Positions 27,673-38,273 are shown, numbered from the stretch's first letter. The stretch is DNA of 64,000 nt from an uncultured Thioclava sp. (GCF_913064665.1 NZ_CAJYBT010000015.1:16611-80610), one strand, 5' to 3'. The notes: generated by a model from the sequence alone, not told the origin. A program made the numbers and translations.

Positions 27673-28557
27673 TCAGCGCCCACTGCTCAGCAACTGGCAC
27701 AAACGATCAAGGTCATCAAGATCGCTATAGCTGATCACCAGCTTGCCTGACCCCACATCATTGTGGTCGATATTGACCTTCATACCAATTGTAGCAGAGA
27801 GATCTCCCTCCAAAGCCCGGGTATCTGCATCTTTCTGGGGCTTCGGTCGCGGGGCCTTCGCCCCTTTTTCGGGTTTTTTCGCCAAACGCTCGACGTCGCG
27901 AACCGACAGCGACTTTGCAACCGCTTGGCGCGCCAATGCCACTGGGTCATCTGCCGTAATCATCGCGCGTGCGTGCCCTGCCGACAACTTACCCTCTCGC
28001 AGCATGTCGCGGACCTCTTCAGGCAGCTGCAAAAGCCGCATCAGGTTTGCGATATGGCTTCGACTTTTCGACAGCGCTTCAGCCAGCTTTTCCTGCGTAT
28101 GCCCAAAGCGATCCATCAATTGACGATAGGCTTGCGCCTCCTCAAGCGGATTGAGCTCTGCGCGTTGAATGTTTTCGATGATCGCAACTTCAAGCACTTC
28201 GGTGTCGTCGAAATTGCGAACAATCACTGGCAATTCGTGCAAGCGTGCCATCTGCGCCGCGCGCCAGCGCCGCTCACCCGCGACAATCTCAAAATGATCA
28301 GGTTTCTTGGGGTGTGGGCGCACGATCAGCGGCTGAATGACGCCTTTTTCTCGGATAGAGGCTGACAATTCCTCCAACGCGCCCGGCTCAAAGTCTCGCC
28401 GTGGCTGATCGGGATTGGGCTCCAGCCGCTCAATCGGAATATATTGCTCGGCGCGTCGCGGCGCATCCTCGGACACAGCCGGGTTCAGATCGACATCCGC
28501 CATCAAGGCAGACAAACCCCGGCCCAATCCCCGACGCTCATTTCGCTTCTCGGCCAT
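27673..28557 (-). CDS. parB: Chromosome partitioning protein ParB
   Basis: ParB binds parS, spreads as a CTP-dependent clamp and loads SMC near the origin. The 294-residue product has RRGLGRGLSALM at the N terminus, the CTP-binding/arginine-rich patch GERRWRAAQMA, a helix-turn-helix region (about 160-190, AEALSKSRSHIANLMRLL) and a C-terminal dimerisation segment. Its two target sites lie inside rsmG and at the mnmG start. The gene is 3 bases after parA. Confidence 0.96.
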   Translation of the reverse strand: MAEKRNERRGLGRGLSALMADVDLNPAVSEDAPRRAEQYIPIERLEPNPDQPRRDFEPGALEELSASIREKGVIQPLIVRPHPKKPDHFEIVAGERRWRAAQMARLHELPVIVRNFDDTEVLEVAIIENIQRAELNPLEEAQAYRQLMDRFGHTQEKLAEALSKSRSHIANLMRLLQLPEEVRDMLREGKLSAGHARAMITADDPVALARQAVAKSLSVRDVERLAKKPEKGAKAPRPKPQKDADTRALEGDLSATIGMKVNIDHNDVGSGKLVISYSDLDDLDRLCQLLSSGR

Positions 28558-28560
28558 GTC

Positions 28561-29376
28561 TCAACCCCCTCGTTTCGTCGCCTGATGGCGCGCAACCAAT
28601 TCCTGACCCAGCGCACGATACGCCACTGCCCCGCGCGAACTGCTATCATAGCTTAGCACTGGCATAGCGTAAGAGGGCGCCTCGGATACGCGGACGTTTC
28701 GCGGGATCATCGTACGAAAAACCAGCTCACCCAGAGTGGCGCGCGCATCCGCCTCAACTTGTTGCGACAGATTGTTGCGCACATCATACATTGTCAGCAC
28801 AACACCCTCGATCCGAAGAAAGCGGTTGGCGCTTTGACGTATCTCACGGATCGTCAGCATCAGCTGGGAAAGGCCCTCTAGCGCAAAGAATTCTGCCTGT
28901 AAGGGAACAAGAACGGAATGCGCCGCAACCATTGCATTCACCGTTAATAGGCTGAGCGAAGGTGGGCAATCAATCAAGATATAGGCGAATTCAAAGGGAT
29001 CTATGTCTGTATGTCGTAGGGCATCATGCAAAAGAAAGCTGCGCTTTTCCGTTGAAACGAGCTCCATATCGGCGGACGAAAGATCTGTCGTCGCGGGACA
29101 AAGAAAGAGGTTCTCAATATCTGTCTTGCGAATGACGGACGCAATCGGCGCATCTTCGAGCAGCAACTCATAGGTGCTCGCATCGCGATCATCGGCCTCA
29201 ACGCCCAGCCCGGTCGAGGCATTCCCCTGCGGGTCCAGATCGATCAGAAGCACCTTTTCACCAGCCTCAGCCAATGCGGCCGCCAGATTGATTGCGGTGG
29301 TCGTTTTACCCACCCCTCCCTTCTGGTTTGCGATTGCAATTATTCGAGGATCGCTTGCGCGAATTGGATCAGACAC
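28561..29376 (-). CDS. parA: Chromosome partitioning ATPase ParA
   Basis: ParA is a Walker-type ATPase that forms a nucleoid gradient pulling ParB-parS complexes apart. The 271-residue product has the deviant Walker A KGGVGKTT (about 19-26), the motif [12 protein letters not shown] and the A'-motif region [14 protein letters not shown]. The start is GTG at 29376 with GGAGC upstream. Eight bases overlap the end of rsmG, so parA is part of the mnmE-mnmG-rsmG-parA-parB run. Confidence 0.96.
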   Translation of the reverse strand: MSDPIRASDPRIIAIANQKGGVGKTTTAINLAAALAEAGEKVLLIDLDPQGNASTGLGVEADDRDASTYELLLEDAPIASVIRKTDIENLFLCPATTDLSSADMELVSTEKRSFLLHDALRHTDIDPFEFAYILIDCPPSLSLLTVNAMVAAHSVLVPLQAEFFALEGLSQLMLTIREIRQSANRFLRIEGVVLTMYDVRNNLSQQVEADARATLGELVFRTMIPRNVRVSEAPSYAMPVLSYDSSSRGAVAYRALGQELVARHQATKRGG

Positions 29377-29995
29377 GCTTTGCTCCGGTAATTTTCAGAA
29401 TGACGCCGTTAGGATCGGTCTGGCTCGACCAAGTCTCAAGATCAAAGGACCAGCTTTCCCGTGCGCTCGCAACCTCTTCTTCCCAGCGCGCCCCTTTTGG
29501 AAATAGCGCAACGCCCCCTTTTGCGAGGTGAAGCGCAGAAAATCCCAGCAATTTCGGGAGAGGCGCTAAGGCGCGTGCGCTCAGAACATCACAGTCAAGC
29601 CCGCTCATTTCTTCGATTCTCTCGGCCTCGACGCGCGCAGAAAGCCCTAACTCGCGGATCGCTGTCATCAGAAACGCCGCTTTCCGGTGATCCGATTCGA
29701 CGAGGGTCACGGACAGATTTGGCCGCTTTTCCTCAGCCAATATTGCGATTATGAGCCCGGGAAACCCTGCGCCCGAGCCCAAATCCGCCCATGACCGCCC
29801 CGTTTCCGATGCCAGAGCAAATATCTGCGCCGAATCGACAAAGTGGCGGCTCCAAATTTCCGATAGCGTTGTTGCGGAAACCAGATTGATCGCCTTGTTC
29901 CATTTTACGAGCAGCGTTTCTAGCTTCTGCAGGCGCTCCAATGTTTCACGTGAAACATCGAATTTCGCTTGAAATTGCGCCGACGCGCCGCTCAT
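29369..29995 (-). CDS. rsmG: 16S rRNA (guanine-527-N7)-methyltransferase
   Basis: The enzyme methylates G527 of 16S rRNA. The 208-residue product has the SAM motif [10 protein letters not shown] (about 71-80) and a downstream [11 protein letters not shown] motif. Codons for FDVSRET near the N terminus are formed by a parS palindrome (29942-29957), so this segment is constrained by ParB binding as well as by protein function. It overlaps the mnmG stop by four bases. Confidence 0.95.
   Translation of the reverse strand: MSGASAQFQAKFDVSRETLERLQKLETLLVKWNKAINLVSATTLSEIWSRHFVDSAQIFALASETGRSWADLGSGAGFPGLIIAILAEEKRPNLSVTLVESDHRKAAFLMTAIRELGLSARVEAERIEEMSGLDCDVLSARALAPLPKLLGFSALHLAKGGVALFPKGARWEEEVASARESWSFDLETWSSQTDPNGVILKITGAKRV
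29942..29957. other. parS centromere site inside rsmG
   Basis: The perfect 16-bp palindrome TGTTTCACGTGAAACA is the canonical ParB-binding parS sequence. It lies in codons of rsmG, 5.3 kb from the proposed oriC. Confidence 0.95.
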
Positions 29996-31863
29996 GCAAT
30001 TTTGTCCTTCTTTGTCTGACGGAGCTTTGCCAGCAACAGCGTCAACGCAGCGGGCGTCACCCCATCAACGCGCCCCGCTTGCCCAAGCGTTTGCGGGCGC
30101 GCTGCTTCAAGCTTTAGCTTGAGCTCATTCGAGAGGCCCGTAAGCCCGTCATAGTCGAAATCCGCTGGAATCGCCCAATTCTCATCACGCTTAATTGACG
30201 CGGCATCACGTTCTTGGCGCGCTGTATAATTAGCGTAAAGCGCATCCTTCGCAAGCTGATCGCAGATTTCCGGTGGGATGTCTGCCAAGCTTGGAAGAGC
30301 GTCTTGGAGCTGATCCATCGAAATGTCCGGGAACGATAATAGCTGCAGCGCACTACGTCGCGTCCCATCCTGAGTGACACGAAACCCCTTCGCCTGCGCC
30401 TCTGTTGGACTCAACGAGATCGCCTCCATCAGCAACCGCCCCGCCTCCAGCGCCTCAACCTTACGTTCAAACATCTCCTGCCGCCCCGCCCCGACGCAGC
30501 CAAGAGCGATCCCAAATGGGGTCAGCCGCTGATCGGCATTATCCGCGCGCAGCGAAAGACGGAACTCAGCGCGAGAGGTAAACATCCGATAAGGCTCACT
30601 CACCCCACGCGTCACCAAGTCGTCGATCATCACGCCGATATAGCTATTTGTGCGGCTGAAATGTGCCGGCTCCTGATCGCGCACGGCTAGTGCGGCATTC
30701 AAGCCCGCAGCCAGCCCCTGCGCGGCGGCTTCCTCATATCCGGTTGTGCCGTTGATTTGTCCCGCAAGGTACAGCCCGGGAAGCTCACGCAACTGTAGTG
30801 TCAAATCAAGCGCGCGGGGATCGACGTAATCATATTCAATCGCATATCCCGGTTGCAGAATTCGCGCCTGCTCCAACCCATAAATTGAATGAACATAGGC
30901 TTCCTGCACATCGCGCGGCAACGAGGTCGAGATCCCATTCGGGTATACTGTATCGTCTTCAAGCCCTTCTGGCTCAAGGAAAATTTGGTGCGACGTCTTA
31001 TCTGCAAACCGCACGATCTTGTCTTCGATTGAGGGGCAATATCGCGGGCCAACACCTTCAATATGACCGCCATACATCGCCGATTTATCCAAGTTTTCCC
31101 GAATAATATCATGCGTTTGCTCGTTCGTATGGGTAATCCCACATGATATTTGCCGAACAAAAGGCCGTCGATTTTGAAACGAAAACATCGTTGGGTCATC
31201 ATCGCCCGGCTGGCTTTCCAGACGGTCCCAGGCAATCGTTTTACCGTCGATCCGCGGCGGCGTTCCTGTCTTCAGCCGACCAAGCGGCAAGCCCAATGCC
31301 TTCAAACGCTCTGCCAATGCGCGCGACGGCTTATCGCCAATGCGCCCACCCGGCTGCCTTTGATCACCGATATGGATCACGCCGTTCAAAAAGGTGCCCG
31401 AGGTCAATATAGCGGCCGCGCCCCGAAGGACGGACCCATCCGCCAGAACGACTCCGGCCACACGACCACTCTCGATAACAAGGTCCACAACCTCGCCTTC
31501 GATCACATCCAAATTTCTCTGCGCTGCCGTCAGTTCCGTGATTGCACGACGATAAAGCGTGCGGTCCGCTTGGGCACGTGGCCCCTGCACCGCAGGCCCC
31601 TTACGTCGATTGAGCAGCCGAAACTGAATTCCCGCGCGATCTGCGGCTTGTCCCATGACTCCATCAAGCGCATCAATCTCGCGCACCAAATGGCCTTTTC
31701 CAAGCCCGCCAATCGCCGGATTGCACGACATCACCCCAAGCGAATCCGCGCGCAAAGTCACCAGTGCCGTCACAGCACCGACGCGTGCCGCCGCATGCGC
31801 TGCCTCTGTGCCGGCATGCCCGCCACCAATAACAATGACATCGTAATGTTTCACGTGAAACAC
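29992..31863 (-). CDS. mnmG: tRNA uridine-5-carboxymethylaminomethyl modification enzyme MnmG (GidA)
   Basis: With MnmE this FAD protein installs cmnm5 on wobble U34 of certain tRNAs. The 623-residue product has the FAD motif [14 protein letters not shown] near the N terminus, the signature [28 protein letters not shown] and [16 protein letters not shown]. The start codon is GTG at 31863, and the first codons (MFHVKH) are part of a parS site, as is usual in this class. It lies two bases after the mnmE stop. Confidence 0.96.
   Translation of the reverse strand: MFHVKHYDVIVIGGGHAGTEAAHAAARVGAVTALVTLRADSLGVMSCNPAIGGLGKGHLVREIDALDGVMGQAADRAGIQFRLLNRRKGPAVQGPRAQADRTLYRRAITELTAAQRNLDVIEGEVVDLVIESGRVAGVVLADGSVLRGAAAILTSGTFLNGVIHIGDQRQPGGRIGDKPSRALAERLKALGLPLGRLKTGTPPRIDGKTIAWDRLESQPGDDDPTMFSFQNRRPFVRQISCGITHTNEQTHDIIRENLDKSAMYGGHIEGVGPRYCPSIEDKIVRFADKTSHQIFLEPEGLEDDTVYPNGISTSLPRDVQEAYVHSIYGLEQARILQPGYAIEYDYVDPRALDLTLQLRELPGLYLAGQINGTTGYEEAAAQGLAAGLNAALAVRDQEPAHFSRTNSYIGVMIDDLVTRGVSEPYRMFTSRAEFRLSLRADNADQRLTPFGIALGCVGAGRQEMFERKVEALEAGRLLMEAISLSPTEAQAKGFRVTQDGTRRSALQLLSFPDISMDQLQDALPSLADIPPEICDQLAKDALYANYTARQERDAASIKRDENWAIPADFDYDGLTGLSNELKLKLEAARPQTLGQAGRVDGVTPAALTLLLAKLRQTKKDKIA
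31847..31862. other. parS centromere site at the mnmG start
   Basis: A second perfect TGTTTCACGTGAAACA palindrome covers all but the first base of the GTG start codon and the next codons of mnmG. It is 1.9 kb from the first site and 3.3 kb from the proposed oriC. Confidence 0.95.
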
Positions 31864-31865
31864 TC

Positions 31866-33149
31866 CTACTTTCCGATACAGAAACTGGAGAATATCTCAT
31901 CCAGAAGATGCTCAACATCGACGCGGCCAAGCAAAGATTCCAAAGACCACACAGCTTGTCGCAGTGATTCCGCCGCCAACTCGCTTCGTTCAGACCCGCG
32001 CAATACCTCATCTCGCGCCGATTCCAAAGCCTCAAATGCCGCGCGGATCGCATGACGGTGACGTTCGCGCGTCATCACGCCTGCGCCTGCAGCACATTCA
32101 GACAGCCGCGAAGCAATTTCAGCAATCAAACGGTCCAGACCAAGCCCGGTTTTCCCCGACACCGCAAACCCCGCAGCGACTCCAAGATCTGCCTTGCCGT
32201 GGACGATGATATCATCGGGCTCAGGGGAAATCAGCGGCACCTCGCCACCGTCCAGCAGGAACACCCTTAAATCGGATTGACCAGCACGCTGCAAAGCCCG
32301 CTCGACGCCGATCGCTTCGATGGCATCCTCTGTTTCTCGCAATCCGGCGGTATCCAGCAATGTCACCGCCAAACCAGCGATATCCATCCGAAGCTCAATC
32401 ACATCCCGAGTTGTGCCCGCAAACTCCGAGGTGATCGCCGCTTCTCGCCCGGCAAGAGCATTCAAAAGTGTGGATTTACCAGCGTTCGGGCGACCGACAA
32501 TCGCGACTTCAAACCCCTCGCGCACCCGCTCGGCGGCATCGATTCGACGGAGTTCATCGCTCAATCCAGCACGAACCCGATCAATCAACGCTGTAACCTC
32601 GGGCGACACGTCAACTGGCACCTCTTCATCGGCGAAATCGATCGTCGCCTCGATCAAGGCCGCAGCGCGCACCAGATCGGCGCGCCACCCCTCGACGCAA
32701 TCCCCTACCGCTCCAGACAGAACCTTTAACGCTTGCTTGCGTTGCGCTTCCGTCTCAGCCTCGATCAAATCCGATAGGCCCTCGACTTGCGATAGATCGA
32801 GCCGCTCATTTTCCAAGGCACGCCGGGTAAACTCGCCCGGCTCCGCCAAACGCAGACCTTCTTGCTGACCCAATGCACCCAAAACAGCACTGACCGTGGC
32901 AACAGCCCCATGGATATGCAGCTCTGCCACATCCTCGCCGGTAAAACTTGCGCCGCTTGCAAAACACAGCACGAGTGCCTCATCCAGCTCCTCAGAACCC
33001 AGCCGCAATTTGCGCAAGCCTGCAACCCGCGGTGGCGGCAATGGGCCGGATAACGCAGTCGCAGCATCCCAAGCTTGCGGCCCCGAAATTCGGATCACCG
33101 CAACACCTGCCTTGCCACGCGCGGTCGCCAAAGCAAAGATCGTGTCCAT
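31866..33149 (-). CDS. mnmE: tRNA modification GTPase MnmE (TrmE)
   Basis: MnmE is the GTPase partner of MnmG. The 427-residue product has an N-terminal tetrahydrofolate-binding domain, a helical domain, and an inserted G domain. The G domain shows G1 [14 protein letters not shown] (about 223-236), the switch II DTAGLRE, a G4-like HGKAD, and a C-terminal CIGK box with the catalytic-type cysteine. GGGGGT precedes the ATG. It lies 33 bases after rho. Confidence 0.96.
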   Translation of the reverse strand: MDTIFALATARGKAGVAVIRISGPQAWDAATALSGPLPPPRVAGLRKLRLGSEELDEALVLCFASGASFTGEDVAELHIHGAVATVSAVLGALGQQEGLRLAEPGEFTRRALENERLDLSQVEGLSDLIEAETEAQRKQALKVLSGAVGDCVEGWRADLVRAAALIEATIDFADEEVPVDVSPEVTALIDRVRAGLSDELRRIDAAERVREGFEVAIVGRPNAGKSTLLNALAGREAAITSEFAGTTRDVIELRMDIAGLAVTLLDTAGLRETEDAIEAIGVERALQRAGQSDLRVFLLDGGEVPLISPEPDDIIVHGKADLGVAAGFAVSGKTGLGLDRLIAEIASRLSECAAGAGVMTRERHRHAIRAAFEALESARDEVLRGSERSELAAESLRQAVWSLESLLGRVDVEHLLDEIFSSFCIGK

Positions 33150-33182
33150 CGTAACCCCCTGAGGGAAAACGATAAATCAGCG

Positions 33183-34454
33183 TCAGCCGTTCATCGAGTC
33201 AAAGAATTCGGAATTTGTTTTGGTTTGTTTGAGCTTGGAAATTAAGAACTCTACCGCGTCAGTCGTGCCCATCGGATTCAGGATGCGCCGCAGCAGATAG
33301 GTCTTTTGCAGATCTTTCTGATCAACCAACAGCTCTTCTTTCCGGGTGCCGGATTTCAAGATATCCATCGCCGGGAAGACGCGCTTGTCAGACACTTTGC
33401 GATCCAGAACGATTTCCGAGTTACCCGTGCCTTTGAATTCCTCAAAGATCACTTCGTCCATCCGCGAGCCGGTATCGATCAGGGCCGTCGCGATGATCGT
33501 CAACGAGCCGCCCTCTTCGATATTACGTGCGGCACCAAAGAAGCGTTTCGGGCGTTGCAAGGCGTTCGCATCCACACCACCGGTCAAGACCTTACCCGAG
33601 CTTGGCACAACGGTGTTAAACGCGCGCCCCAGACGGGTAATCGAATCGAGCAGGATCACGACATCGCGCTTGTGTTCAACCAAACGCTTGGCCTTTTCGA
33701 TCACCATCTCGGACACCGCAACGTGGCGTGTCGCCGGTTCATCAAAGGTCGAGGACACAACCTCTCCCTTCACCGACCGCTGCATGTCCGTCACCTCTTC
33801 AGGACGCTCATCGATCAGAAGCACGATCAAATAGCATTCCGGGTGATTGGTTTCGATCGAATTGGCGATATTTTGCAGCAGCACAGTCTTACCCGTGCGC
33901 GGCGGCGCTACGATCAACGCACGTTGACCTTTGCCGATCGGCGCGACCAAATCGATGATACGGGCCGAACGGTCCTTGATCGTCGGATCTTCGATTTCCA
34001 GTTTGAAACGCTCATCAGGGTAAAGCGGCGTGAGGTTATCAAACGCCACCTTATGACGGGCTTTTTCCGGCTCTTCGAAGTTGATTTTCTCAACTGTGGT
34101 CAGTGCGAAGTAACGTTCGTTTTCGCCGGGCGCGCGGATCACACCTTCAACGGTGTCCCCCGTACGCAAGCTGTATTGGCGGATCATCTCGGGCGAGACA
34201 TAAATGTCATCGGGACCCGGCAGATAGTTCGCCTCGGTCGAGCGCAGGAACCCGAACCCGTCTTGCAGAACTTCCAAAACACCGTCACCGCCGATATCCC
34301 AATCATCTTCGGCATGCTCTTTAAGAATCGAGAACATCATCTCGCCCTTGCGCATGGTCGAAGCGTTTTCGACATCCCATTCTTCCGCCAAAGCCAACAG
34401 CTCTTTCGGGCTTTTCGCTTTGAGATCAAAGAGATTGAGGCGGGTTTCGCTCAT
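33183..34454 (-). CDS. rho: Transcription termination factor Rho
   Basis: Rho is a hexameric RNA-dependent ATPase that terminates transcription. The 423-residue product has the N-terminal helical and cold-shock-like RNA-binding domains ([22 protein letters not shown]), Walker A APPRTGKT (about 178-185), Walker [11 protein letters not shown] and the Q/R-loop region. The 136-base gap upstream contains a 6-bp hairpin in the leader; rho leaders are commonly autoregulated, but no specific mechanism is visible. Confidence 0.97.
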   Translation of the reverse strand: MSETRLNLFDLKAKSPKELLALAEEWDVENASTMRKGEMMFSILKEHAEDDWDIGGDGVLEVLQDGFGFLRSTEANYLPGPDDIYVSPEMIRQYSLRTGDTVEGVIRAPGENERYFALTTVEKINFEEPEKARHKVAFDNLTPLYPDERFKLEIEDPTIKDRSARIIDLVAPIGKGQRALIVAPPRTGKTVLLQNIANSIETNHPECYLIVLLIDERPEEVTDMQRSVKGEVVSSTFDEPATRHVAVSEMVIEKAKRLVEHKRDVVILLDSITRLGRAFNTVVPSSGKVLTGGVDANALQRPKRFFGAARNIEEGGSLTIIATALIDTGSRMDEVIFEEFKGTGNSEIVLDRKVSDKRVFPAMDILKSGTRKEELLVDQKDLQKTYLLRRILNPMGTTDAVEFLISKLKQTKTNSEFFDSMNG

Positions 34455-34590
34455 ATGTCACCTGTCGTGCCAACCCACACGGGATGCAACCCGTGCGGCG
34501 TCATATCATTATCTACAGAAAAACCAATCAGCCAGAACGGCCGGGGCTTATCTGCCAGATACGCCTCACGCCGTGCGAAGTCAATAAAAC

Positions 34591-35055
34591 TTAGAATTTC
34601 ACGATCACCGACAGAACGATCACGATCATAAACACCGTCGGCACCTCGTTCATCATCCGATATTGCCGCCCGGTTTTAGCACTATTGCCACTGGCAAGCG
34701 CTTTGCGCTCTTTGGCGCACCACATGTGAAACCATGTCATCCCCAGCACTGAAACCGCCTTGGTCCAGGGCCAGATGCTTGACCAATCCACAATCCCCGG
34801 TGTGAAAACCAACATCAGACCAAACAGCCAGCTCGCGATCATCGACGGGTTCATGATCGCCTTGAGTAACAAGCGCTCTTGATGCTGAAACAGCTTATCC
34901 ATGTCAGAGCCATGCACCACGCCCTGCTTTTTAAGCCCCTCAACGTGATAGACATACAGCCTTGGCAAGTAAAACAGCCCAGCCATCCAAGTGATGATGG
35001 ACATCACATGCAAAGCCTTGATCCACGGATACCAGTCGCTCAGGAAATTGGTCAT
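34591..35055 (-). CDS. hemJ: Protoporphyrinogen IX oxidase HemJ
   Basis: HemJ is the membrane haem-binding enzyme that oxidises protoporphyrinogen IX in most alphaproteobacteria lacking HemG or HemY. The 154-residue product has four membrane helices and the family signature KALHVMSIITWMAGLFYLPRLYVYH, with a conserved His at residue 16. It ends with MNEVPTVFMIVIVLSVI. TGGAGGCGAC precedes the ATG. It is the last leftward gene before the proposed origin. Confidence 0.94.
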   Translation of the reverse strand: MTNFLSDWYPWIKALHVMSIITWMAGLFYLPRLYVYHVEGLKKQGVVHGSDMDKLFQHQERLLLKAIMNPSMIASWLFGLMLVFTPGIVDWSSIWPWTKAVSVLGMTWFHMWCAKERKALASGNSAKTGRQYRMMNEVPTVFMIVIVLSVIVKF

Positions 35056-35269
35056 GTCGCCTCCAGGTCACAGGCCTCTTCTTAATAAATAAATATAGAT
35101 ATTGAAAAGATGATGATGATGTAGGCCCTGTGGACTATGTGGATTAACAGTTTGTTCAGGGCTTTTCCACAGGAACGTGGATCGGGATAAGTGCTGGACT
35201 GACTTTTTTCGAGAAGACAATAACCTATTGATGATAAAAGACATTTAACGTGTTTTTGAGATCTATTCC

Positions 35270-35278
35270 TGTGGATAA
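35270..35278 (-). promoter_or_regulatory. Perfect DnaA box
   Basis: TGTGGATAA on the plus strand is the exact complement of TTATCCACA. It lies in the middle of the proposed oriC. Confidence 0.85.
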
Positions 35279-35441
35279 CTCTTGGGATGGATTGTGGAAC
35301 GCGGCGTTTTCACACATCCTCGCGATCCTGAGTTCCACAGGTGGATAATCTGCGTGGATCGTCCGTGGAACACGACGAGATGGTGGAGAACTTCGTCAAA
35401 CCCAGTTATGCCCAATTCCATCCCTAGGGTTTCACATCGGG

Positions 35442-35450
35442 TTATCCACA
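35442..35450 (+). promoter_or_regulatory. Perfect DnaA box at the maf start
   Basis: TTATCCACA ends five bases before the maf ATG and occupies the position of its ribosome-binding site. Confidence 0.85.
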
Positions 35451-35455
35451 TAGTC

Positions 35456-36049
35456 ATGAACATCCTGCTTGCCTCTGCATCCGAGATCCGCGCGCAACTT
35501 TTACGCAATGCCGGGCTGATCGTTCAGGTCCTGCCCGCCCGCATCGACGAAGATGCGATCCGCCAAGGCCTTGAGGCTGAAGCGGCGCGTCCACGTGACG
35601 TTGCCGATCTGTTGGCAGAAATGAAAGCCGCCAAAATTTCGGCCAAAGCACCCGGTCAACTTGTACTGGGGGCGGATCAAGTGCTTGAGTTGAAGGGTGA
35701 AATCTTTACAAAGCCCGTAACTCCTGATGACGCCCGTGCCCAATTGCGCGCGCTTAGCGGTCAGACCCATAAATTGCTATCTGCGCTTGTCGCGATCCGC
35801 GATGGCGAACCGCTTTGGCGCCATGTCGCAGAGGTGCGCCTTACTATGCGCCCGCTTTCCGATGGCTTCATTGACGCCTATGTTGAACGCAACTGGGAGA
35901 GCATCCGTCACGCCGTTGGCTGCTATAAGCTTGAAGAAGAAGGCGTGCTGCTTTTCTCTCGCATCGAAGGCGACTATTTTGCGGTTCTGGGCCTGCCCCT
36001 GATTGAGTTTCTCAACTGGCTAAGCGCACGAGGAGAGCTGAGCACATGA
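35456..36049 (+). CDS. maf: Maf family nucleoside triphosphate pyrophosphatase
   Basis: Maf proteins hydrolyse non-canonical or methylated NTPs such as dTTP/UTP or m7GTP. The 197-residue product has the family start [17 protein letters not shown] (S-x-x-R loop), the E/D catalytic region [10 protein letters not shown] and the C-terminal [11 protein letters not shown]. The ATG at 35456 is chosen because it begins the family motif; the frame is open further upstream through the origin but without similarity. There is no Shine-Dalgarno sequence, because a DnaA box sits there. It overlaps aroE by four bases. Confidence 0.93.
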   Translation: MNILLASASEIRAQLLRNAGLIVQVLPARIDEDAIRQGLEAEAARPRDVADLLAEMKAAKISAKAPGQLVLGADQVLELKGEIFTKPVTPDDARAQLRALSGQTHKLLSALVAIRDGEPLWRHVAEVRLTMRPLSDGFIDAYVERNWESIRHAVGCYKLEEEGVLLFSRIEGDYFAVLGLPLIEFLNWLSARGELST

Positions 36050-36885
36050 GCGATCACCCCCGAATACCGATTGCCGGCGTTATCGGCTCGCCCATCGCGC
36101 ATTCGCGCTCGCCGGCGCTGTTTCGCCATTGGTTTCAGCAATACGGCGTTGCGGGGCATTATGTGCCGCTCGATGTCGCAGCAGGTGATCTTGAAACGGT
36201 CCTGCGTACCTTGCCCAAAGCCGGTTTCGTTGGTGTGAACGTAACGATCCCGCATAAGATTCGTGCATTGGAAATCGCCGACGTGATTTCAGATCGAGCG
36301 GCGCTGATCGGGGCGGCCAACACTTTGATCTTTCGCTCTGATGGAAAGATTCATGCCGATAATACAGATGGTTACGGATTTATCGCCAATCTCAAGCAAT
36401 ACGCGCCGGGCTGGACCGCTAACGCGGGTTCGGCGGCCGTCTTGGGTGCGGGCGGGGCTGCGCGGGCGATTGTTGCCTCGCTATTGGAAACCGGGGCGCC
36501 TGAAATTCGCATCTCCAACCGCACCCGCGCACGCGCCGACGCGCTGCGCGCAGAGTTCGGCGCGCGCATTGTCGTTTATGACTGGGTGCAGGCAGGCAAT
36601 ATGATCGAAGGCGCAACGACGGTTGTGAACACCACCTCTCTGGGCATGACCGGAAAACAAGAGTTTCGTGTGCCCCTTGACGCGCTAAGCCCCGGAACGA
36701 CGTGCTGCGATCTTGTCTATTCGCCGCTGCGCACGAAATTCCTGATCGCCGCCGAAGAGGCCGGATGCGTCGCCGTCGATGGCTTGGGCATGTTGCTTCA
36801 TCAGGCGGTCCCCGGCTTTGAGCGGTGGTTCGGCCAGCGCCCCGAGGTCACCGATTCCTTGCGCGATGCGGTTCTGAACGCATGA
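36046..36885 (+). CDS. aroE: Shikimate dehydrogenase
   Basis: The enzyme reduces 3-dehydroshikimate to shikimate with NADPH in aromatic amino acid synthesis. The 279-residue product has [20 protein letters not shown] with the catalytic Lys, NTDGYGF with the catalytic Asp, and the dinucleotide motif [25 protein letters not shown] precedes the ATG. It overlaps maf at its start and coaE at its end, each by four bases. Confidence 0.96.
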   Translation: MSDHPRIPIAGVIGSPIAHSRSPALFRHWFQQYGVAGHYVPLDVAAGDLETVLRTLPKAGFVGVNVTIPHKIRALEIADVISDRAALIGAANTLIFRSDGKIHADNTDGYGFIANLKQYAPGWTANAGSAAVLGAGGAARAIVASLLETGAPEIRISNRTRARADALRAEFGARIVVYDWVQAGNMIEGATTVVNTTSLGMTGKQEFRVPLDALSPGTTCCDLVYSPLRTKFLIAAEEAGCVAVDGLGMLLHQAVPGFERWFGQRPEVTDSLRDAVLNA

Positions 36886-37481
36886 AACGCCCGTTTCTGC
36901 TAGGCTTGACCGGCTCTATCGGCATGGGAAAATCCACGACGGCAGCGATGTTTGCTGACGCGGGCGTGCCGGTATGGGATGCCGATGCCTGCGTGCAGGA
37001 TCTTTATGCCAAAGGCGGGGCCGCTGTGGCGCCAATTGCAGCCGCCTTTCCCGAGGCGGTCCAAGATGGCGCAGTAAGTCGCGACGCGTTGAAGGCGCGC
37101 TTATCGCAAGATAAACAGTTTCTAGCCCGCCTTGAATCGATCGTTCACCCGCTCACCACCCAATCGCGCAAGGCGTTCATCGCAGCGCATGGCGACGCCG
37201 ATCTGATCTTGCTTGATATCCCGCTCTTGTTTGAAACTGGCGCGGATCAGGGCTGCGATGCGACGCTTGTCGTGTCGGCCTCACCTGAAATTCAGCGTGC
37301 CCGCGTGCTGGACCGACCCGGCATGACGCAGGCGCAGCTTGAACTGATCCTCGCGCGTCAGATGCCTGATGCGCAAAAACGCGCCCGCGCAACCTATGTG
37401 ATCGAAACCCGAACGCTTGAGCAGACCCGTGAAGATGTGCGACACCTGATTGCGCAGATCAAGGAGGCTCGCGATGCGTGA
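36882..37481 (+). CDS. coaE: Dephospho-CoA kinase
   Basis: CoaE phosphorylates dephospho-CoA, the last step of coenzyme A synthesis. The 199-residue product has the P-loop GLTGSIGMGKST (about 7-18), the DAD motif in WDADACV, DIPLLFETG and VVSASPEIQRARVL. The start overlaps the aroE stop (ATGA); a longer frame inside aroE has no ribosome site. It overlaps dnaQ by eight bases. Confidence 0.96.
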   Translation: MKRPFLLGLTGSIGMGKSTTAAMFADAGVPVWDADACVQDLYAKGGAAVAPIAAAFPEAVQDGAVSRDALKARLSQDKQFLARLESIVHPLTTQSRKAFIAAHGDADLILLDIPLLFETGADQGCDATLVVSASPEIQRARVLDRPGMTQAQLELILARQMPDAQKRARATYVIETRTLEQTREDVRHLIAQIKEARDA

Positions 37482-38169
37482 AATCGTGCTGGATACCGAG
37501 ACCACCGGCTTTGAGCCCGGCGAAGGTGACCGCATCGTCGAGATCGGCGCGATTGAGCTGTTCAATCACATGCCGACCGGACGCACCTATCACCAATACA
37601 TCAACCCCGAACGCAAAATGCCGTCATCGGCGTTCGAAGTGCACGGGCTCGGTGACGACTTCCTCGCTGACAAACCGAAATTCGCCGAGATCGGATTGGA
37701 TTTTCTTGAATTCATCGGCCCGGATTCAAGATTGGTTATTCACAACGCCAAATTCGACATGAAATTTCTCAATGCCGAGCTAAGTTGGGCCAAGATGGAG
37801 CTGATCGCGAACGAACGCGCGCTGGATACGCTTGCGATTGCGCGGCGCAAATTTCCGGGCTCTCCTGCCTCGCTTGACGCGCTGTGTCGGCGCTTCAGCA
37901 TCGACAATTCGTCGCGCACGCTGCATGGCGCGCTTCTCGACAGCGAAATCCTAGCCGAGGTTTATCTAGAGCTGATCGGCGGCCGTCAGCCCGGCTTTGG
38001 CCTGCAACTTGTCAATGATACCAAGGGCAAAGGCGCTCAATCTGATACCTGGCGTCCCTCGCCGCGCCCCACCCCCCTGCCACCTCGACTAACTGCGCAG
38101 GAAAATGAGGCGCACGTCGCCTTTGTCGCCAAAATCGGCGAAGCCGCGATCTGGAAGCGGTATGACTAG
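37474..38169 (+). CDS. dnaQ: DNA polymerase III epsilon subunit
   Basis: This is the 3'-5' proofreading exonuclease of the replicase. The 231-residue product shows all DEDDh motifs: Exo I LDTETTGFEPGEGD (D6, E8), Exo II HNAKFDMKFL, and Exo III HGALLDSEILAEVY with the catalytic His. A proline-rich linker leads to the C terminus that contacts the alpha subunit. A strong AAGGAGG precedes the ATG at 37474, inside the end of coaE. Confidence 0.96.
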   Translation: MREIVLDTETTGFEPGEGDRIVEIGAIELFNHMPTGRTYHQYINPERKMPSSAFEVHGLGDDFLADKPKFAEIGLDFLEFIGPDSRLVIHNAKFDMKFLNAELSWAKMELIANERALDTLAIARRKFPGSPASLDALCRRFSIDNSSRTLHGALLDSEILAEVYLELIGGRQPGFGLQLVNDTKGKGAQSDTWRPSPRPTPLPPRLTAQENEAHVAFVAKIGEAAIWKRYD

Positions 38170-38273
38170 CCAAACCTGTAGGTTTTGCGCAGATTTCGCG
38201 AAGTTTCCCATTTCACCCTGCGTCAACTACCCTTACATCCAAGACCTGTTCCGGGCTTGAGGGAGGATAACCC

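Larger units (their letters stand above)
35056..35455. other. Probable chromosomal replication origin (oriC)
   Basis: This 400-base gap has no coding potential. It holds two perfect DnaA boxes (35270-35278 and 35442-35450) and near matches TGTGGACTA and TGTGGATTA side by side (35129-35146), TTTTCCACA (35163-35171) and GGTGGATAA (35340-35348). A strongly AT-rich tract at 35080-35120 could be the unwinding element. Gene direction switches here: hemJ to parB run left, maf to dnaQ run right. In Caulobacter the origin lies next to the same maf-aroE-coaE-dnaQ group, and parS/parAB are nearby. Function is inferred from these features. Confidence 0.85.

Noticed and set aside
34478..34495. CACGGG/CCCGTG hairpin before rho as a riboswitch or terminator
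   Set aside because: A 6-bp stem without a T run is common by chance in GC-rich leaders.
33306..34631. 441-codon open frame on the plus strand
   Set aside because: It is antisense to rho, one of the most conserved genes here.
35109..35121. GATGATGATGATG run in the origin as a DnaA-trio
   Set aside because: The triplets have the wrong polarity for the 3'-GAT-5' trio on either strand; I keep only the AT-rich tract and DnaA boxes.
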